From Cryptomeria japonica (taxonomy: Eukaryota > Streptophyta > Pinopsida > Cupressales > Cupressaceae), in the NCBI RefSeq assembly GCF_030272615.1, contig NC_081414.1, positions 6,273,001 through 6,337,000 of the forward strand: a stretch of DNA of 64,000 nt, read 5' to 3'. The notes under the pieces are model-generated. The model was not told where the DNA came from. It ran no database searches and saw only the letters and a program-made list of their open reading frames with translations. Below are positions 33,286-45,481 of the stretch, in pieces; position 1 is the first letter of the stretch; the number at the start of each line of letters is the position of its first letter. A program made the translations under genes and the position numbers.

Positions 33286-36200
33286 AGGGCAACTAATTTT
33301 TTTCCGCAATCATATTGAGACTAGTTTTTTTGTGCGAATTAATCCATTTTGTGAATTAATCACATGCCATGTGTATGCTACCCCATTTTGCGATTTTTGT
33401 TATTGGAGCATTTGCAACTAATTTCTGACAAAAAACCCCCTTCGATTATGCTTTGATGGATGTCCATACCTTGTTCCAAAGCTCCTATTTTGGCACATGC
33501 GGGGAGGATGCTAGCAAACATTGCAGAGAAACTTTATTAACAAAATACAACAGTTATGGATCATGAAACCCTTGACCCAATAGACACTACACATGCAAAG
33601 CTCGAAATGAGTTAGTAAAATGTTTTTGAACCAAATGCTTAACAATATTTAGACACGACAGTAACGAGGATTTTTACAAAAACAACCCTTAATCATACAA
33701 TAAATATACATACCAGTTTGTATATTTATCAGACATGGGCTACCAGTTACATAGTTGAAAATATAACAATCAATGGGAAATAGGGTAACAAACTTTTACT
33801 TTTCAAACCTTGAAACAAAATGAGAATAATGAAAAGATACACATAAATATCCATTGTAACTGAAACCAATGCCTTTCATTCAGTATTCAATGAATCATCG
33901 ACTTCCTTACCAAACTATCATGGAATGTCCAAATTTCTTCCTCATCCAAGAAGCAAGAACCCTAACTATCGTGTGTTATAGCCAGAGCTCGAGATATTGT
34001 AAATGAATTTTGATGGGATGATAAAAAAAAGTTAAGTATAATATATTCCCATTTTCTAGTGACATAAAGTGACCCATTCTTTTAATGCCTTTAGAAAGTG
34101 TTTCAAGCCCAAAGTCTTTTAGACACTATATTCAATGCCATTAGAAAACTACTAGGCAACAATTATCTTAGCCAATGATCAAAACCATATAACATATGCT
34201 CACATATTCAAATAGTATCACCAAATTTGATATTCTATGCAATATAAACATAGACTGGAGTAAACATATGAATGATGAGTCTTACTAATAAGACCCTTTT
34301 CCAAGTACATATTAAATTTTATCTTTGTCAGCCTATATCATATGGTAATGTATCCTTTTTCAAACCATGTAATTGTATTTGCATATGATCACTATATTTT
34401 TCTATAGCAACCAAAGTCAATGAAGATACATGCTAAGAGATGATTGTTCACTGATGTCACTGTAATGTGAATCCTGTTCATATTTCCACATGATCACTAA
34501 AACCCACCAAAAACAATCAAATGCACTATCATATTGAGACCAAACATGCTATGGTCATGTATCAAGTCATCATCATGTATAGACCAAACACGCTCTAGTC
34601 ATGTATCAAGTCAAATACCACATGGATACTTAAAAATAATCCAATGCCAAATGCAAACTACCTTTCTGACACCAATGACAATCTTATGACAAGGGTCATG
34701 ATAAGGAGGCAGTGCAAGTGGAATGCTCAAGTGACTTATATGTTCACCAAGTATAGGACCTTACTATTTTCAAGGAATTGTTGCTATAATCAGAGTGCAA
34801 AGGTTCATAGACCATCTCAAACTTCCTCTTGCTTCACCTCCCTAAGTCAAGACCTCTTGTATGCTGAAAGGCTTCAACCCCATAACCACTCTGGCTTGCT
34901 AAAACTATGTTCTTGGGGTCTATCCCACAAAAGGTGTCAAATTCATGTGAGGACAACTTGTTTCAACTGGCATTGATGTCTTTTGTGCTTTTCATTCACC
35001 ATTCGTGTACCCGATTTGACCAAAATTCAATTTTAAGGCCTAAAAAGGCTACAAGCAATTAGCCCTCCTTTTGGGGTTTTGTGCTCACCCTGTTCAAGTG
35101 ATGGACTTCCAGACTGAAAGGTTTATATTTTTGGATACCCTTTTGGGAGTTCTTGAAGATTCATCAAGTTTGGGGGTCCCTAAGGCCTTCTCCATGACTG
35201 TCCCAAAAATGGGCATAAAAGGAGGGTTTTGGAAGGGTTTGTTGTCAAAAACCACATTTCAAGCTTGGGAACCACAAAATGATTCAAAGACACCTATTTA
35301 TACCTTGTTGTTGGCTAAAAAGACCATAACCAAAAAGGTTTAAACCTCACAAAGTGAAGAACAAGATTTTCATGATATGCATACAAAGGAAATGCAACAT
35401 TTGACAATTTTACACTTTTGCCTTCCACAAGCACTTTTTTTGCAAAATTCCAATTACAACAGAAGCATATGAACATAAAAAACATTAGAGACAAGAAGGA
35501 ATCCAATTTTCCCTGCACAAAAGGCATTAGGCAAGTACAAATGGTAAATAGTTCACTGTCAAGTAAATGGGACTGCTCTTTTCCTCTTTTCACTGTTTTT
35601 CCATTTTGGACCTGCACTTTGTAATGTTAAAACACATATTTGAAGGTTTGTTTGTGCTCTATAAGAAATGATTTGTCTTCTTCATACATTAAGTCCTTCA
35701 TACCTGCAATTTGAAGAGGAGAAAATCCATTTACAACTTCAACAATATGCAAAAATCAGTCATACTTGACTGTGGCAGCCTGCTGGGCGTTTTACATTTT
35801 TGCCTAAGGAGATCATTGTTTGATCTTGGCTTTTACATTACCCAAGGGCAGGGCTTACTCCTTTCTTGTACTTTTTTACAAGAAAACAAAGTATGGACAG
35901 AGGTTTTCACACTAATGAATGGTGGAGAGCAAACTAGGAAAGAAAACAACTACCAAACAGTGACTCACTGTTTTGGCTTACAATTCATGAAACTGAAACA
36001 TATAACCTTCCTCTTCCAGACTTAGGAAGTCTCTTTTCTTTCTCACAACACTTAGACAACACATATGTCTGTTCACCAAAAGGATGCAAATGCTATGGGA
36101 GAGCAAAGCATCATACTTGTGCAAAGACCCTAGCCAAATGGCTTACTTGCCTAGGGCTCCATGGCCACAAAACACCTTGTACTTGCACTCTTGAAACCAA

Positions 36201-37039
36201 AACTCATATTTACATAATGTACAAATTGACCAACTGGTTCTTGAGAAGCCATGAACACTTTAAGACTCCAAGAAACCAAGTTGGTCAAGCATTCTTGCCC
36301 AAATTCCTAGACTGGGCAGTGAAACTGTGAAATCAAAACAATTTTGCTACAACTTCAAAACTTAATCAAATTTAATGCCACCAAAGGGAGGAGTCTAAGA
36401 AAACATAGTGGAAACTGAAACTGCAAGAACAATACGGAAAAGTACAGCAGGTGTACGGACTGCTGCTCACACCAAGTTAGAAATTTGGGAAAAAAAAGGT
36501 AAAATGAGTGTAAAATTTCATAATCCTTAAAAACTCTGATTGAACCACCCTTAAAATAGTTCTAACAAGAGAATAAATACCATTCCAGGTTGGTTAACCT
36601 CTTGTACAGACAGGTACATGTCCAAACACACTAAAATTTGACATTTTGGATGCCAAAAATGACAACTTTTGTGCCTAGAAGGTGTAGGGTTGGACTCAAA
36701 ACCCACAAAACACCTAAGAACACTTCACACACCTAAAAACCAAACACAAAACATGCCTAGACCTTTTCAAAACAAAATCACATTAAAAACTCACTTTTTA
36801 CAACCTTTTGTCAGGCAACTCCAAAATTTGCAATTTTGAGCAAAAGATGAAAACAGGAAAACAAAACCTCATAATGAGTTCAAAACTCATCCAAACAACT
36901 TAAAGAAACACAAAAACAACTTAAACAACCATTCCCATTCAAAACTAATGAAAATCAAACTTGCTCTCAAACCTGTGTTGAAAAATGAGGCCTAGGTGCT
37001 CCTGCACCAGGTCAACACCTTCGTTATTGTGAAGTGCTA
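33286..37039. other. 3.7 kb without recognisable genes
   Basis: Scattered short frames (for example 34644-34976, 35071-35343 and 35315-35617) show no domain and no coding signature. A tRNA-primer-like CTTTCTGACACCAATGA near 34666 (minus-strand TTGGTGTCAGAAAG) hints at an old LTR element but no LTR pair supports it. This could be the long first intron of the CACTA gene or unrelated repeats. Confidence 0.4.
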
Positions 37040-37385
37040 ATATAACTAAAATAACATCCCATGATATTTTCCCCCCACTATAGAATTGGGAGAATCAATG
37101 TTAGATAGTTCAAAATTAATAAAAAAGAGAGATACAAGAACATGAATCCAATTTGTTGAAGAGGAAACTTCAGTAATTTGAACTCTTTTTTGATTCCATA
37201 GAATAGCTAAACATCTAGAAGCTCCAATGATTTCATTTAGTGAATGGGTGTTCCTTTTCTAGCTCTAAATTTTTTGTTTCTTATAGGAGAATAATGTCAG
37301 GCCCACCAGACTCAATTTGAGATATAATAAGTTGACTCCTGTTAGGGGCATTTAAGTCCCTAATGTTCTAGGATATTATTTTCAT
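37040..37385 (-). pseudogene. N-terminus of an L1-type LINE endonuclease, degraded
   Basis: From the ATG at 37385 the minus strand reads MKIIS, stop, NIRDLNAPNRSQLIISQIE, SGGPDIILL, stop, ETKNLE. This is the start of the plant LINE apurinic endonuclease, where the first stop replaces the Trp and the second the Gln of the LLQET block. After a frameshift near 37245 it continues LNEIIGASRCLAILWNQKRVQ and SSTNWIHVLVSLFF. The rest of the endonuclease, RT and 3' end are missing. Confidence 0.85.
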
Positions 37386-38000
37386 GGATACTTATGAGAG
37401 CAGAAAATTCTCTAAGACTACATTTTGTCATTGAATGTAGTTTGAAGACCATTTTTTATATCTTCAAGGGTTTTCTTTCTCTTAGGTGGTGCTCCAACTT
37501 TCCATTTAGTCCTCATAATTGGGCTCTTCATTAGAGCAAGAGGTGTTTGTCAAATGGTGGATGAAGAGTGTTGGAAAAGGGACGTCTCTAGCTCTGCCAA
37601 CACCTGATCTCCAATCTCCTTAGCCATTACTGAACAAACCTGGTAAAGGACTTCCCCTATCATAATGTTTAGCTTACCTTCCAACAATGGTTGCTTCAAA
37701 TGATATACCTCCATCAAAGGGGAGAATGAGCTCCAACATTTCAAATTGACAGTAGCAATAGAAAAGGAAAGGGAGCAAGAATGAATAGTCAACCCAAAAA
37801 AGAGATTTTTAGGAAATGGATACCATTGATGACATAGATATATTGGCAATGAAGCTCTCCACACCCTTAGGACAGTTTTACAAAGATGAGGGTGGAAAAC
37901 AACCAACCAAGGAAAAAAGAAATCCATCACACTAAAATCAAAGACTATACCCCATCTTGAAATGTGTGACTATTTAGTAATCCTAGAAAAATTGTGAAGG
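37386..38000 (-). pseudogene. probable LINE ORF1 C-terminal remnant
   Basis: The sequence lies directly upstream of the endonuclease start on the same strand, where ORF1 ends in plant LINEs. A 126-codon open frame (37930-37550) exists, but a neighbouring frame (GCGELHCQYIYVINGIHFLKISFLG) looks more protein-like, so indels are likely. No zinc knuckle is visible. The call rests mainly on position. Confidence 0.4.
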
Positions 38001-38900
38001 GGGTAAGTCTTGATAATAGCATTTGGTACAGGTGGTGAAAGAGCTCTAGAATATTTGAATGATTACAATTGGGGATTCGAAACTGGATCAAGACAAACTA
38101 TTATTTCTTCAATAGAAAATTCACATGCATTTGAGAAATGCCTAGAAATTTTGTGTCTGGATGATACCTCCTCTCGTTTGTTTATCACAATATGTTGAGA
38201 CAACAAACCATGTATACATTGGATCTTCAAAGTTGAAGGGACAAATTTGGTAACATCAAATAATATGGATAACTTAACTTAACTGAGAATGTTGCATTAT
38301 CAACAATAAAAATCCTGATCTAGTTTATAGATGCAATTTTGTGGTTGAAATTTGGGTCTCAGGGCCGACATTGAGATAAACATGACTACATTTCATGAGG
38401 ATTTGATCTCAAAGCATTGGCACTATCACTTATGGGTATATTAGCTTTTTAAGACACTTTCATAGTGCACTTCACTTGTCCTAATAATGGACTATCATGA
38501 GATTCTTAAGAATGGAAATACTCCAAACATTCATGCCCTCTATGTTGTCATTGTGGTTTTCAATCATTGCGACTACATGCTTTTCAAGGACCAAGTAGTG
38601 TTCTTTTTTCATTGTTCTACTGTGCTTCTCAAGCTGCACCAACATAGTTTTATTTAATGGCTTTGTTTTGATAGTGATTTCTCCATGGCTTCCACTGTCT
38701 TTTTCTTGGCACATTCAATGCATTGTCATCTATCACTACTATTTATTGTCCTTTTTACCTTTATTGAGGTTGTTCTCGTACATGTCATTCACTTTGTCTA
38801 TGAGTATATCTCAACCAATTCACTGTTGTAAGTAGAAATAAAAGATTAGTCTCATCTCTTTTACTATTTTAGACCTTCATAGTAATCTTTGCAATATATC
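38001..38900. other. no recognisable feature
   Basis: Short frames only (38010-38198 plus, 38714-38481 minus). No domain, LTR end or RNA gene is visible. Part may belong to the LINE upstream region. Confidence 0.4.
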
Positions 38901-39720
38901 ATTTCCTTCCAATTATATGGAATAATGATTTTCTTTTTATGGAATGTGATGAAGGCTTGAGTGTGTCTTCTTGAACAAAAAGAGGACTTAGAGAAAGTAG
39001 ATTCACATAAGGATAGGTGGATTTTCCTAAAGATGAAGGGATAAGACTTAACAAAAAGAGGACTTAGGATGATGACAAGGAGGATTCATTTAAGGATATG
39101 GCATATTCACCTAAGGGATAGTGTATTCTCCCAAGAATATGGAAAAATTATTGATTGGTGGAATGACATACTAGATCAAGGAATGATACAAGGGTAGATT
39201 CACCTAAATATAGGGTAAATTCAGCTAAAAGGGTACCCATGAGATTGTGGTACTGACTACCTATCTATGGATGGTGTATTTGGATACAAGTATGATGAAA
39301 CCATGCTTGTGTATGATGAAACGAAGTCCAGATCTCTATTATAGGTCCAACTTAATCTCTATTATTTGAGACACCATTTTATTAGCATATCTAATTAGGG
39401 TAATTTATGGGTTTAATTATGGATCATGTTGTCTATTTCCATGCACTATTGAACTTATTTGGATGTATTGTGATTATTTTAATTTTGAAGTTATAAATAA
39501 ATTATGTTTGTACCTTAGAAAGGGTAACTCCAATTGATGTTTGGGCAGTTTATTTGAAAACTTATGGTGATTTTTACCCTATGTTATGTAATGGAGTTAT
39601 TTTTACACTAAGTAATTAACTAGAAAAATGAATTTGTATTGTTGTACAAGTATGATACAATACAAGTATGATGAAACCATGCTTGTGTGTTTACATGTTT
39701 GTGCATCCTATTGAGAACCA
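38901..39720 (+). repeat. dispersed short repeats in non-coding sequence
   Basis: An AAAAAGAGGACTTAG block recurs near 38978 and 39053, with similar ATTCAC-TAAGGATA downstream parts. A 28-base identical block beginning TACAAGTATGATGAAACC occurs at 39285-39312 and 39661-39688. There is no coding frame. Confidence 0.6.
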
Positions 39721-40290
39721 ACCTCGCTGTTGAGGAACTCAATAAATGTGGTGTTAAGTAGAAGAATGGAAAACTCAAGAAGCTAAGGTGACATATTGTG
39801 GCATTAGTAGGGATTATCTCTATTGACCACACCTTTCAAAGATAATATCCCCTAGTTCTCCTCATAGAATGGACCATTGTATGGCTCATAGTGGTATCCT
39901 ATCCTACATTTATCTTGATGGAATTGTCGATAGTTGGTATGTGGTTCTTGGTACGGGTTTCCTCTTATCCTATTATCTTATTTATATCTTTGTTCCAACA
40001 TGTGGAGATTGATTTTTGTCATGCTATGATGATTTTCATATTTGCATGTGTTTTGACATTATGCAAATAGATATGATGTCACACCATACTTATGTTTTGA
40101 TATAGTGTAGGTGATGGTTACATGTTGTTGATGGTAGCGATTTGGGTTCAAAGACACAATTCCACACACACACACAAATATTTGAAGATGCATTTTATAT
40201 TATTCCTTCTTAGTGGTGATTAGTGTTGGAAGATTTGCACACATGTAGAGAGGAACTCATGTTAGATACAATAGGCTGTGTTTGATAACA
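39721..40290. other. no recognisable feature
   Basis: The interval is moderately AT-rich with a short CA repeat near 40163-40176. No coding domain is visible. Confidence 0.4.
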
Positions 40291-40660
40291 TATGAATGTG
40301 CCTCATGATGTATACATATAGCTTTGGTGTGTGACATGCATGCACATTTTTTCATAAGAGACATTGCTATGTGGCATGTGCCCTATGCATGTCTTCTTTG
40401 TGAGGCACATTGCTATGTGCAATGTGGCCCTAGTTGTGTCTTCTCTATGAGGTGTTTTGCCATGATATGTTAGGATTTGTAGTGTGCAGGCCACAAATGC
40501 ATGCATGAGGAGCTATTATTATAGTCATGTTTTTTGGGCATGTAGCCTAGGCATGTCTTCTCCATTAGGTACATGGCCATGCCATGTGGGAGTTTTTGTG
40601 TTCATGCCACAAATACACACATGAGGGACTATTATTGGAGTCATGATGAATCTTCACTCT
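40291..40660 (+). repeat. degenerate tandem repeat before the LARD
   Basis: A unit of about 50-115 bases repeats: CATGTCTTCT followed by GAGGCACAT or TAGGTACAT and GCCATG appears near 40387, 40437 and 40552. A longer block starting CCACAAATGCATGCATGAGG near 40491 recurs near 40607 as CCACAAATACACACATGAGG. Confidence 0.65.
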
Positions 40661-40727
40661 ATTTAGCCATAATTTCTAGTCGTATAGTTATGTAATGTGC
40701 ACTTTTAAGGATTGTGAAGTTTCCTTC

Positions 40728-42200
40728 TGTAGACGTATAAAAATGACCATATTCCTAAATGAATATTTAATGTTCATTTCTCTATTTAATTAAATCCAAT
40801 TTAATTAAATTATCCACATTCCTCTATTTAATTAAGTAAATTACTCAATTTATTTAAATTAAATTCACTATATCCATTTAATGAATAAATCATTTTATTC
40901 AATTAAATCCCCCCTATCCACTTTTAATTAAATTCAAATTTAATTAAATAGTTATCCTAAATTGAATAAATCTAATCTATTTAATTGCAACCAAATTGAA
41001 TGAAATACTTTATTTCAATTAAATCCTATTATCCCTCCATCCACTTGCAAAATCCTAAACCCCTTTCTAATCCCTTCTAGACTCTTCTAATCCCTTCTAG
41101 ACTCTTCTAACCCATCTTCTAAACTTTGTCACATCCCTAAGCAAGGGGAGGTCACTTCTCAAACCCTCAAAGTCTTTGATAACCATTAAAGGCTTTCAAC
41201 CTTCAACCACTTAATTCCTCAAAGTCTTTGATAACCATTAAAGGCTTTCAACCTTCAACCACTTAATCCCCCAAAGTCTCCAATAACCATTAATGGTTAA
41301 CTCAAACCCTCTTACATGGTTAAATCATTTGTTTTAACTCAACCTTCATCCAACCCAAGGGTCTCATCAGGCCTTTAATGCTTTGACCATGATTATCTCT
41401 TAATCATTTGCACAAAGGTTTATCCTTGGACTAACTCTTAATCCAGTGGGTAATACTAACTTAGACTTGACCCTTACCCTCTAGATAACCATGAGGTCTC
41501 CTCAGGAATTTAATGTCTCCAACCCCTTCTCTCAACCCAGTCTTATGTTGACACTTGTCACCATTTCAATGGTGCAAATTGCAAACATTGATCCCCAACT
41601 TGCAAACTCAACCCTTGATCAACTCTTTCAATCTTGACCATCCATTGCCCTATTTTTGCTATAAATAGAGCTCTCATTCCTCCATTTTCAAGAATCAATC
41701 CTTCAAATTTGTAGTATCACACTTATGCTCAAATACATTCAAGCTTTCTTATATCATATACTCATCATTTTAGCCTCTCTTTTAACTAGAAATTAGTCTA
41801 AATATGCATGTTTAAAATACTTTCTTTATCATTTAGCTCAATCATAGACTAAATATATCATGTTAGGATAGTACTCATACTAACCTTGTCATCTTATCAT
41901 CTAGTTTATTGTATTTTAAAATCATGCATAGCTTAGAATGCATCTCATACTAAAATCTATCAAAGCATCCCTCGTTCTTGCATTTGCCATCCCTAAACCA
42001 TTTTGCTCAGTGATCTGAAAGCAAAAACATTGGTTTGAGGGACATTGTGAGATAGAGAACCATGGGACCCACCTTGGGAAGCTGACTAATACTTTGTTAC
42101 TCCATAGCTTGCACCAAGAAGTCTTGTGTGTGTGTGTGGACAAGTTATTTAGTAATATTTTCACATATTAAGTTTTATCAGCCCACTTTTCCCGCATACA
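40728..42200 (+). repeat. 5' LTR of the LARD
   Basis: It starts TGTAGACGTATAAAAATG and ends CCCGCATACA. The first 300 bases are TTTAATTAAAT-type modules. A tandem duplication near 41160-41280 (starting CAAAGTCTTTGATAACC) is internal to the LTR. A short GT run lies near 42125. Confidence 0.95.
41660..41667 (+). promoter_or_regulatory. TATA box of the LARD 5' LTR
   Basis: TATAAATA in the context GCTATAAATAGAGC is the canonical plant core promoter. It lies 930 bases into the LTR and is conserved in the 3' LTR at 51773-51780. Transcription would start about 30 bases downstream. Confidence 0.75.
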
Positions 42201-42204
42201 TTTT

Positions 42205-42222
42205 TGGCGCCCACCGTGGGGC
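42205..42222 (+). other. LARD primer binding site
   Basis: TGGCGCCCACCGTGGGGC follows the LTR after four T residues. This TGGCGCC-type site is used by plant gypsy lineages and differs from the tRNA-Met site of the copia elements. Confidence 0.8.
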
Positions 42223-42289
42223 TAGACCCCATATATCAAATCGGTTTTTGAATTTAACCACTTTTGCAGGTCCGTGGGAAACATGAATC

Positions 42290-42715
42290 AACGTGTGGGA
42301 AACATTCCATGGCGCATCCGGTTAACAGTCTAGCGCATCCCGCTTACTGTTTAGCGCGTGGGGTCTATACTCTAGCGCGTGAAGTCCTTTCTTTAGCACA
42401 TGACTTCCACTAATCTTTTCCTGTAGGTATCAACACGGGAGAAAAACAAAATAGCGCATTTGAAAAATAGTTTAGCGCATCGGGTCTGTTAGATAGTGCA
42501 TTCGACTCACGGTTTAGCACGTGCAGTCTATTATATGGCGCGCAAAGTCTTTTCTTTAGCGCATCATATTCTAACAGTTTTCTGTAGGTATCAACACGAG
42601 AGAAAAATAGAATAGCGCATCAAAAAAATAGCTTAGCGCATTGGGGGCACATAATAGCACATAGGTGTTTTTTCTTAGCGCATAGACATCATTTCTTAGC
42701 GCATAGAGTTGGCAG
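42290..42715 (+). repeat. first cluster of the TAGCGCAT motif
   Basis: About 16 copies of a core TAGCGCAT/TAGCGCGTG (variants TAGCACGTG, TGGCGCG) occur every 20-30 bases, with unrelated sequence between. The spacing is irregular, so this is a dispersed motif array rather than a simple tandem repeat. It starts right after the primer site. Confidence 0.9.
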
Positions 42716-44749
42716 AGCCAAAAATTTATGACAGAGTCAAAAATTAGGCTTGTGGGAGGCATAATATATATGGAATATAACATTTAAGTATAAGTGACAT
42801 TTCCTCTTCTCTTTTCTCTTTCTTATACTTTAAATTATATTCCATATATATTGTCAGGATGTTTGAGAGGGGTTTCAGACCTCTAGGAGTTGTAATGCAA
42901 AATCTAGTTTTTGGAAGATCTTCCAAATTTTAGACTTAGTCAAATTTCAGGGCATTTCAGGATCAGAATTGTAAAATTTGTAACCAAGATCAGAATTTAG
43001 GCTTTTGTAAGCCCACACTAACATTTGATCACTGACTGTGTGTAGGTTCTAATATTTTTTGTGCAGGGGAAGGAGCAAGTTTAGAGGCTTTAAGTTTCTT
43101 TTTTTACTTTCTTTCAACAAAAGTTGGCTAAAAAGAACTCACTCTCCTTTTTGCACAAGTTAAAATAAACCTCATCATTTCATTTGGATGCATAAAATGA
43201 ACTTCATGCCTTCCTTTTTGGTGTTTTAAAATAAAACTTCATCTTTTCTTTATTGCAAGGTAAAAAGAACAACAAACTTCATATTTGTTTTCTTGCAAGT
43301 TTAGAGGAAAAACACTTCATTTTGGAAGCTGTAAAAAGAACCAACAATCTTTACTTTGGCAAAAGTTTTAAAAAGAACCTCACCATCCTTTGGTGTTTAA
43401 AAGGATTCACTTCATTTTGCAAAGTAAAAGAACCTCATCTTCATTTTGTGCAAGGCAAAGAGGAAAATTTTTCCCCTATCGACTTTAATTTTGTTGACCA
43501 AATAGCACGATTTACTTTGTTGACCAGGCTTATTTTTCAAAGGTTTTTGGAAATACACACTTTGCTATGAAAGGTTAAAAAGAACATCATGCTTGTTGGA
43601 GCAACATCTCCAAATAGAAGTTAGCAAATCATTGTCTTGAAAGCTAAAAAGAACAACTTGATTGCCTTGTCTCGAAAGTGGAAGGTATATGCTCTCCCCA
43701 TAACTGGGTGACCAAAAAGCCAAACCACTCTTAAGCTTTCTTACTTCAAGCATTTACATCCTTTAGCAGGTCTGCCTTCCCAAGGGGTTGAAAAACTCTT
43801 AAAGCCATTCTTTGGCTGGTGTGAAGGGAACGACCTAAGTGGGAAACGGCTTTGACGCCAAGTGTTCCAACCCACTATAATCAAAAGTGGAGGGTGATGA
43901 AAGTCCCTTTCAACGCTTACGCGCAGCAATTAGCCTTCCCCCAGTATCTTTACAATACGTAAAGCCTTTGTTCTAAAGGTTGGGAAGCCTCCTGAGGGAG
44001 TTTATCACTGACAGCCGAACAAGAAGCCTAATTACGAACCATAGCATTAGAAACTTTGAACCGAGTTAATCGCCAAACATTGGCAATATCATAATGCAAG
44101 GGTGGGGAAGAATCCGTCCCCAAGATTACTCACCATATATCTCCCAAGATAACTACTCAATTGTGAAGAAATTCACTTTGAGTTAAATTATGGCAAAAGG
44201 CAAAAAAATGGGCGCCCTCTAGGGGGTGAGAAGGTTGTTTGAGCTGATGGAGTATCAAGACTAGTGGGCTATGATATTGTCAATGACCTTTGAATAAAGA
44301 GTCTATCTGATGTGTCTTTTGTTGTAGATCAAACCAGTGATAACATCGGGGATTTGAACACATCCTCAAAAGAATATACACTCAATGTTTAGCATTAGGA
44401 TGATCATTGTCTTCATGTGTGCTATGTATTCTTGTCAAAAATGTTAAAATATCTTGCAAAGTATCCAACAATCAAACTCAAAAGTCAGTTCAAACAAGGA
44501 AAAATCATAAAGTGGAGAAGATTTCCAAACCCATCAAAGCATCTTTTGAGATGGTTGTCAACATTTCAACTATATTTAGGAAAGACTTTCATCCAACAAG
44601 ATTAGGGGAATACCAAACCATGTAATCAAGATTTTATCTATTCGACGTAGTAAGCTTGAGTATCCAAAAAGAAATCATCTATCAAAATCACAAGTGTTAA
44701 AAATTTTAAAAATCACAGAAAAACAACCAAGTTAAAATATATCAGGGCA
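42716..44749 (+). other. LARD leader between motif clusters
   Basis: There is no domain. From 43040 to 43560 short AAAAAGAAC and CTTCAT segments recur. From 43740 to 44200 the sequence is more GC-rich and non-repetitive (for example GGGAAGCCTCCTGAGGGAG), possibly a structured RNA leader; this part could hold packaging signals (inference). Short frames at 43253-43570 and 44407-44625 show no domain. Confidence 0.45.
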
Positions 44750-45125
44750 ATTTAGCACGTGAGAGCAACTTCTTAGCGCGTGGGGACCATCTTTTAGCGC
44801 ATTAAACCTTCACCTTAGCGCATTAAGTCTTAACATTAGCACTTCATAGAAATACAATTCTAGCAGTTTCAAGTAGCGCGTTTTGAAAACAGTTTAGCGC
44901 ATTGAAACATCAGTTTAGCATGTGGAAACCAAACTTTAGCATGTAGGGTTTAACAATTAGCGCATTGGTGACCCATATTGGCGCATGACCTTTTTGAACC
45001 AAGGCAAAAGCAAAATAAACTAGTTAGCGCGTATCAGGGGGCAGTGTAGCGCATGGAGTCCTTTCTCTAGCGCGTTGAGAATTTGTTTTAGCGCATCTAG
45101 TCTCTGGCTTAGCGCATGGTCAAAA
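44750..45125 (+). repeat. second cluster of the TAGCGCAT motif
   Basis: About 16 more copies (TAGCGCAT, TAGCGCGT, TAGCATGT, TGGCGCAT) have the same 20-30 base spacing as the first cluster. The inter-motif sequences differ from those of the first cluster, so only the motif is shared. Confidence 0.9.
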
Positions 45126-45481
45126 CTCAAAAAACCAGAGAGCAAAACAAGCCTTTCTAGAAAAAGTTTTCAAACTTCTTGAGTATCCTTTCAGGTCCAA
45201 TATCAAACGTGATCACAAGAAATCAAATCAAAACACCAGAGAAATCATTTCCAAATCAAACAAGTCAGTCTTAGAACAAAAATTGTCAAATCCAAAACTA
45301 GCTAAAGATAAGACTTTATCCTATCAAAATCAGGTATTATCATCACCTTGATCAAAAGGTTCATCATCTAAAGGATTCTATCAAAACAACATACCAAGTT
45401 TAAACCTTCATGTGATAAAAGTAGACTTAAGTTTCCAAACGAAGTATCTCAATCCAAACATCGAAGGAAACCATTGATCAT

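Noticed and set aside
34655-34680. Possible minus-strand tRNA-Met primer site (TTGGTGTCAGAAAG)
   Set aside because: It has mismatches to the canonical site and no LTR end or LTR pair could be placed beside it.
37550-37930. Intact 126-codon minus-strand gene
   Set aside because: No domain; a neighbouring frame looks more protein-like and it lies directly upstream of a LINE endonuclease start, so it is treated as ORF1 remnant.
42800-44200. Structured non-coding RNA gene in the GC-richer LARD leader
   Set aside because: No recognisable RNA family or promoter; kept only as a remark on the leader.
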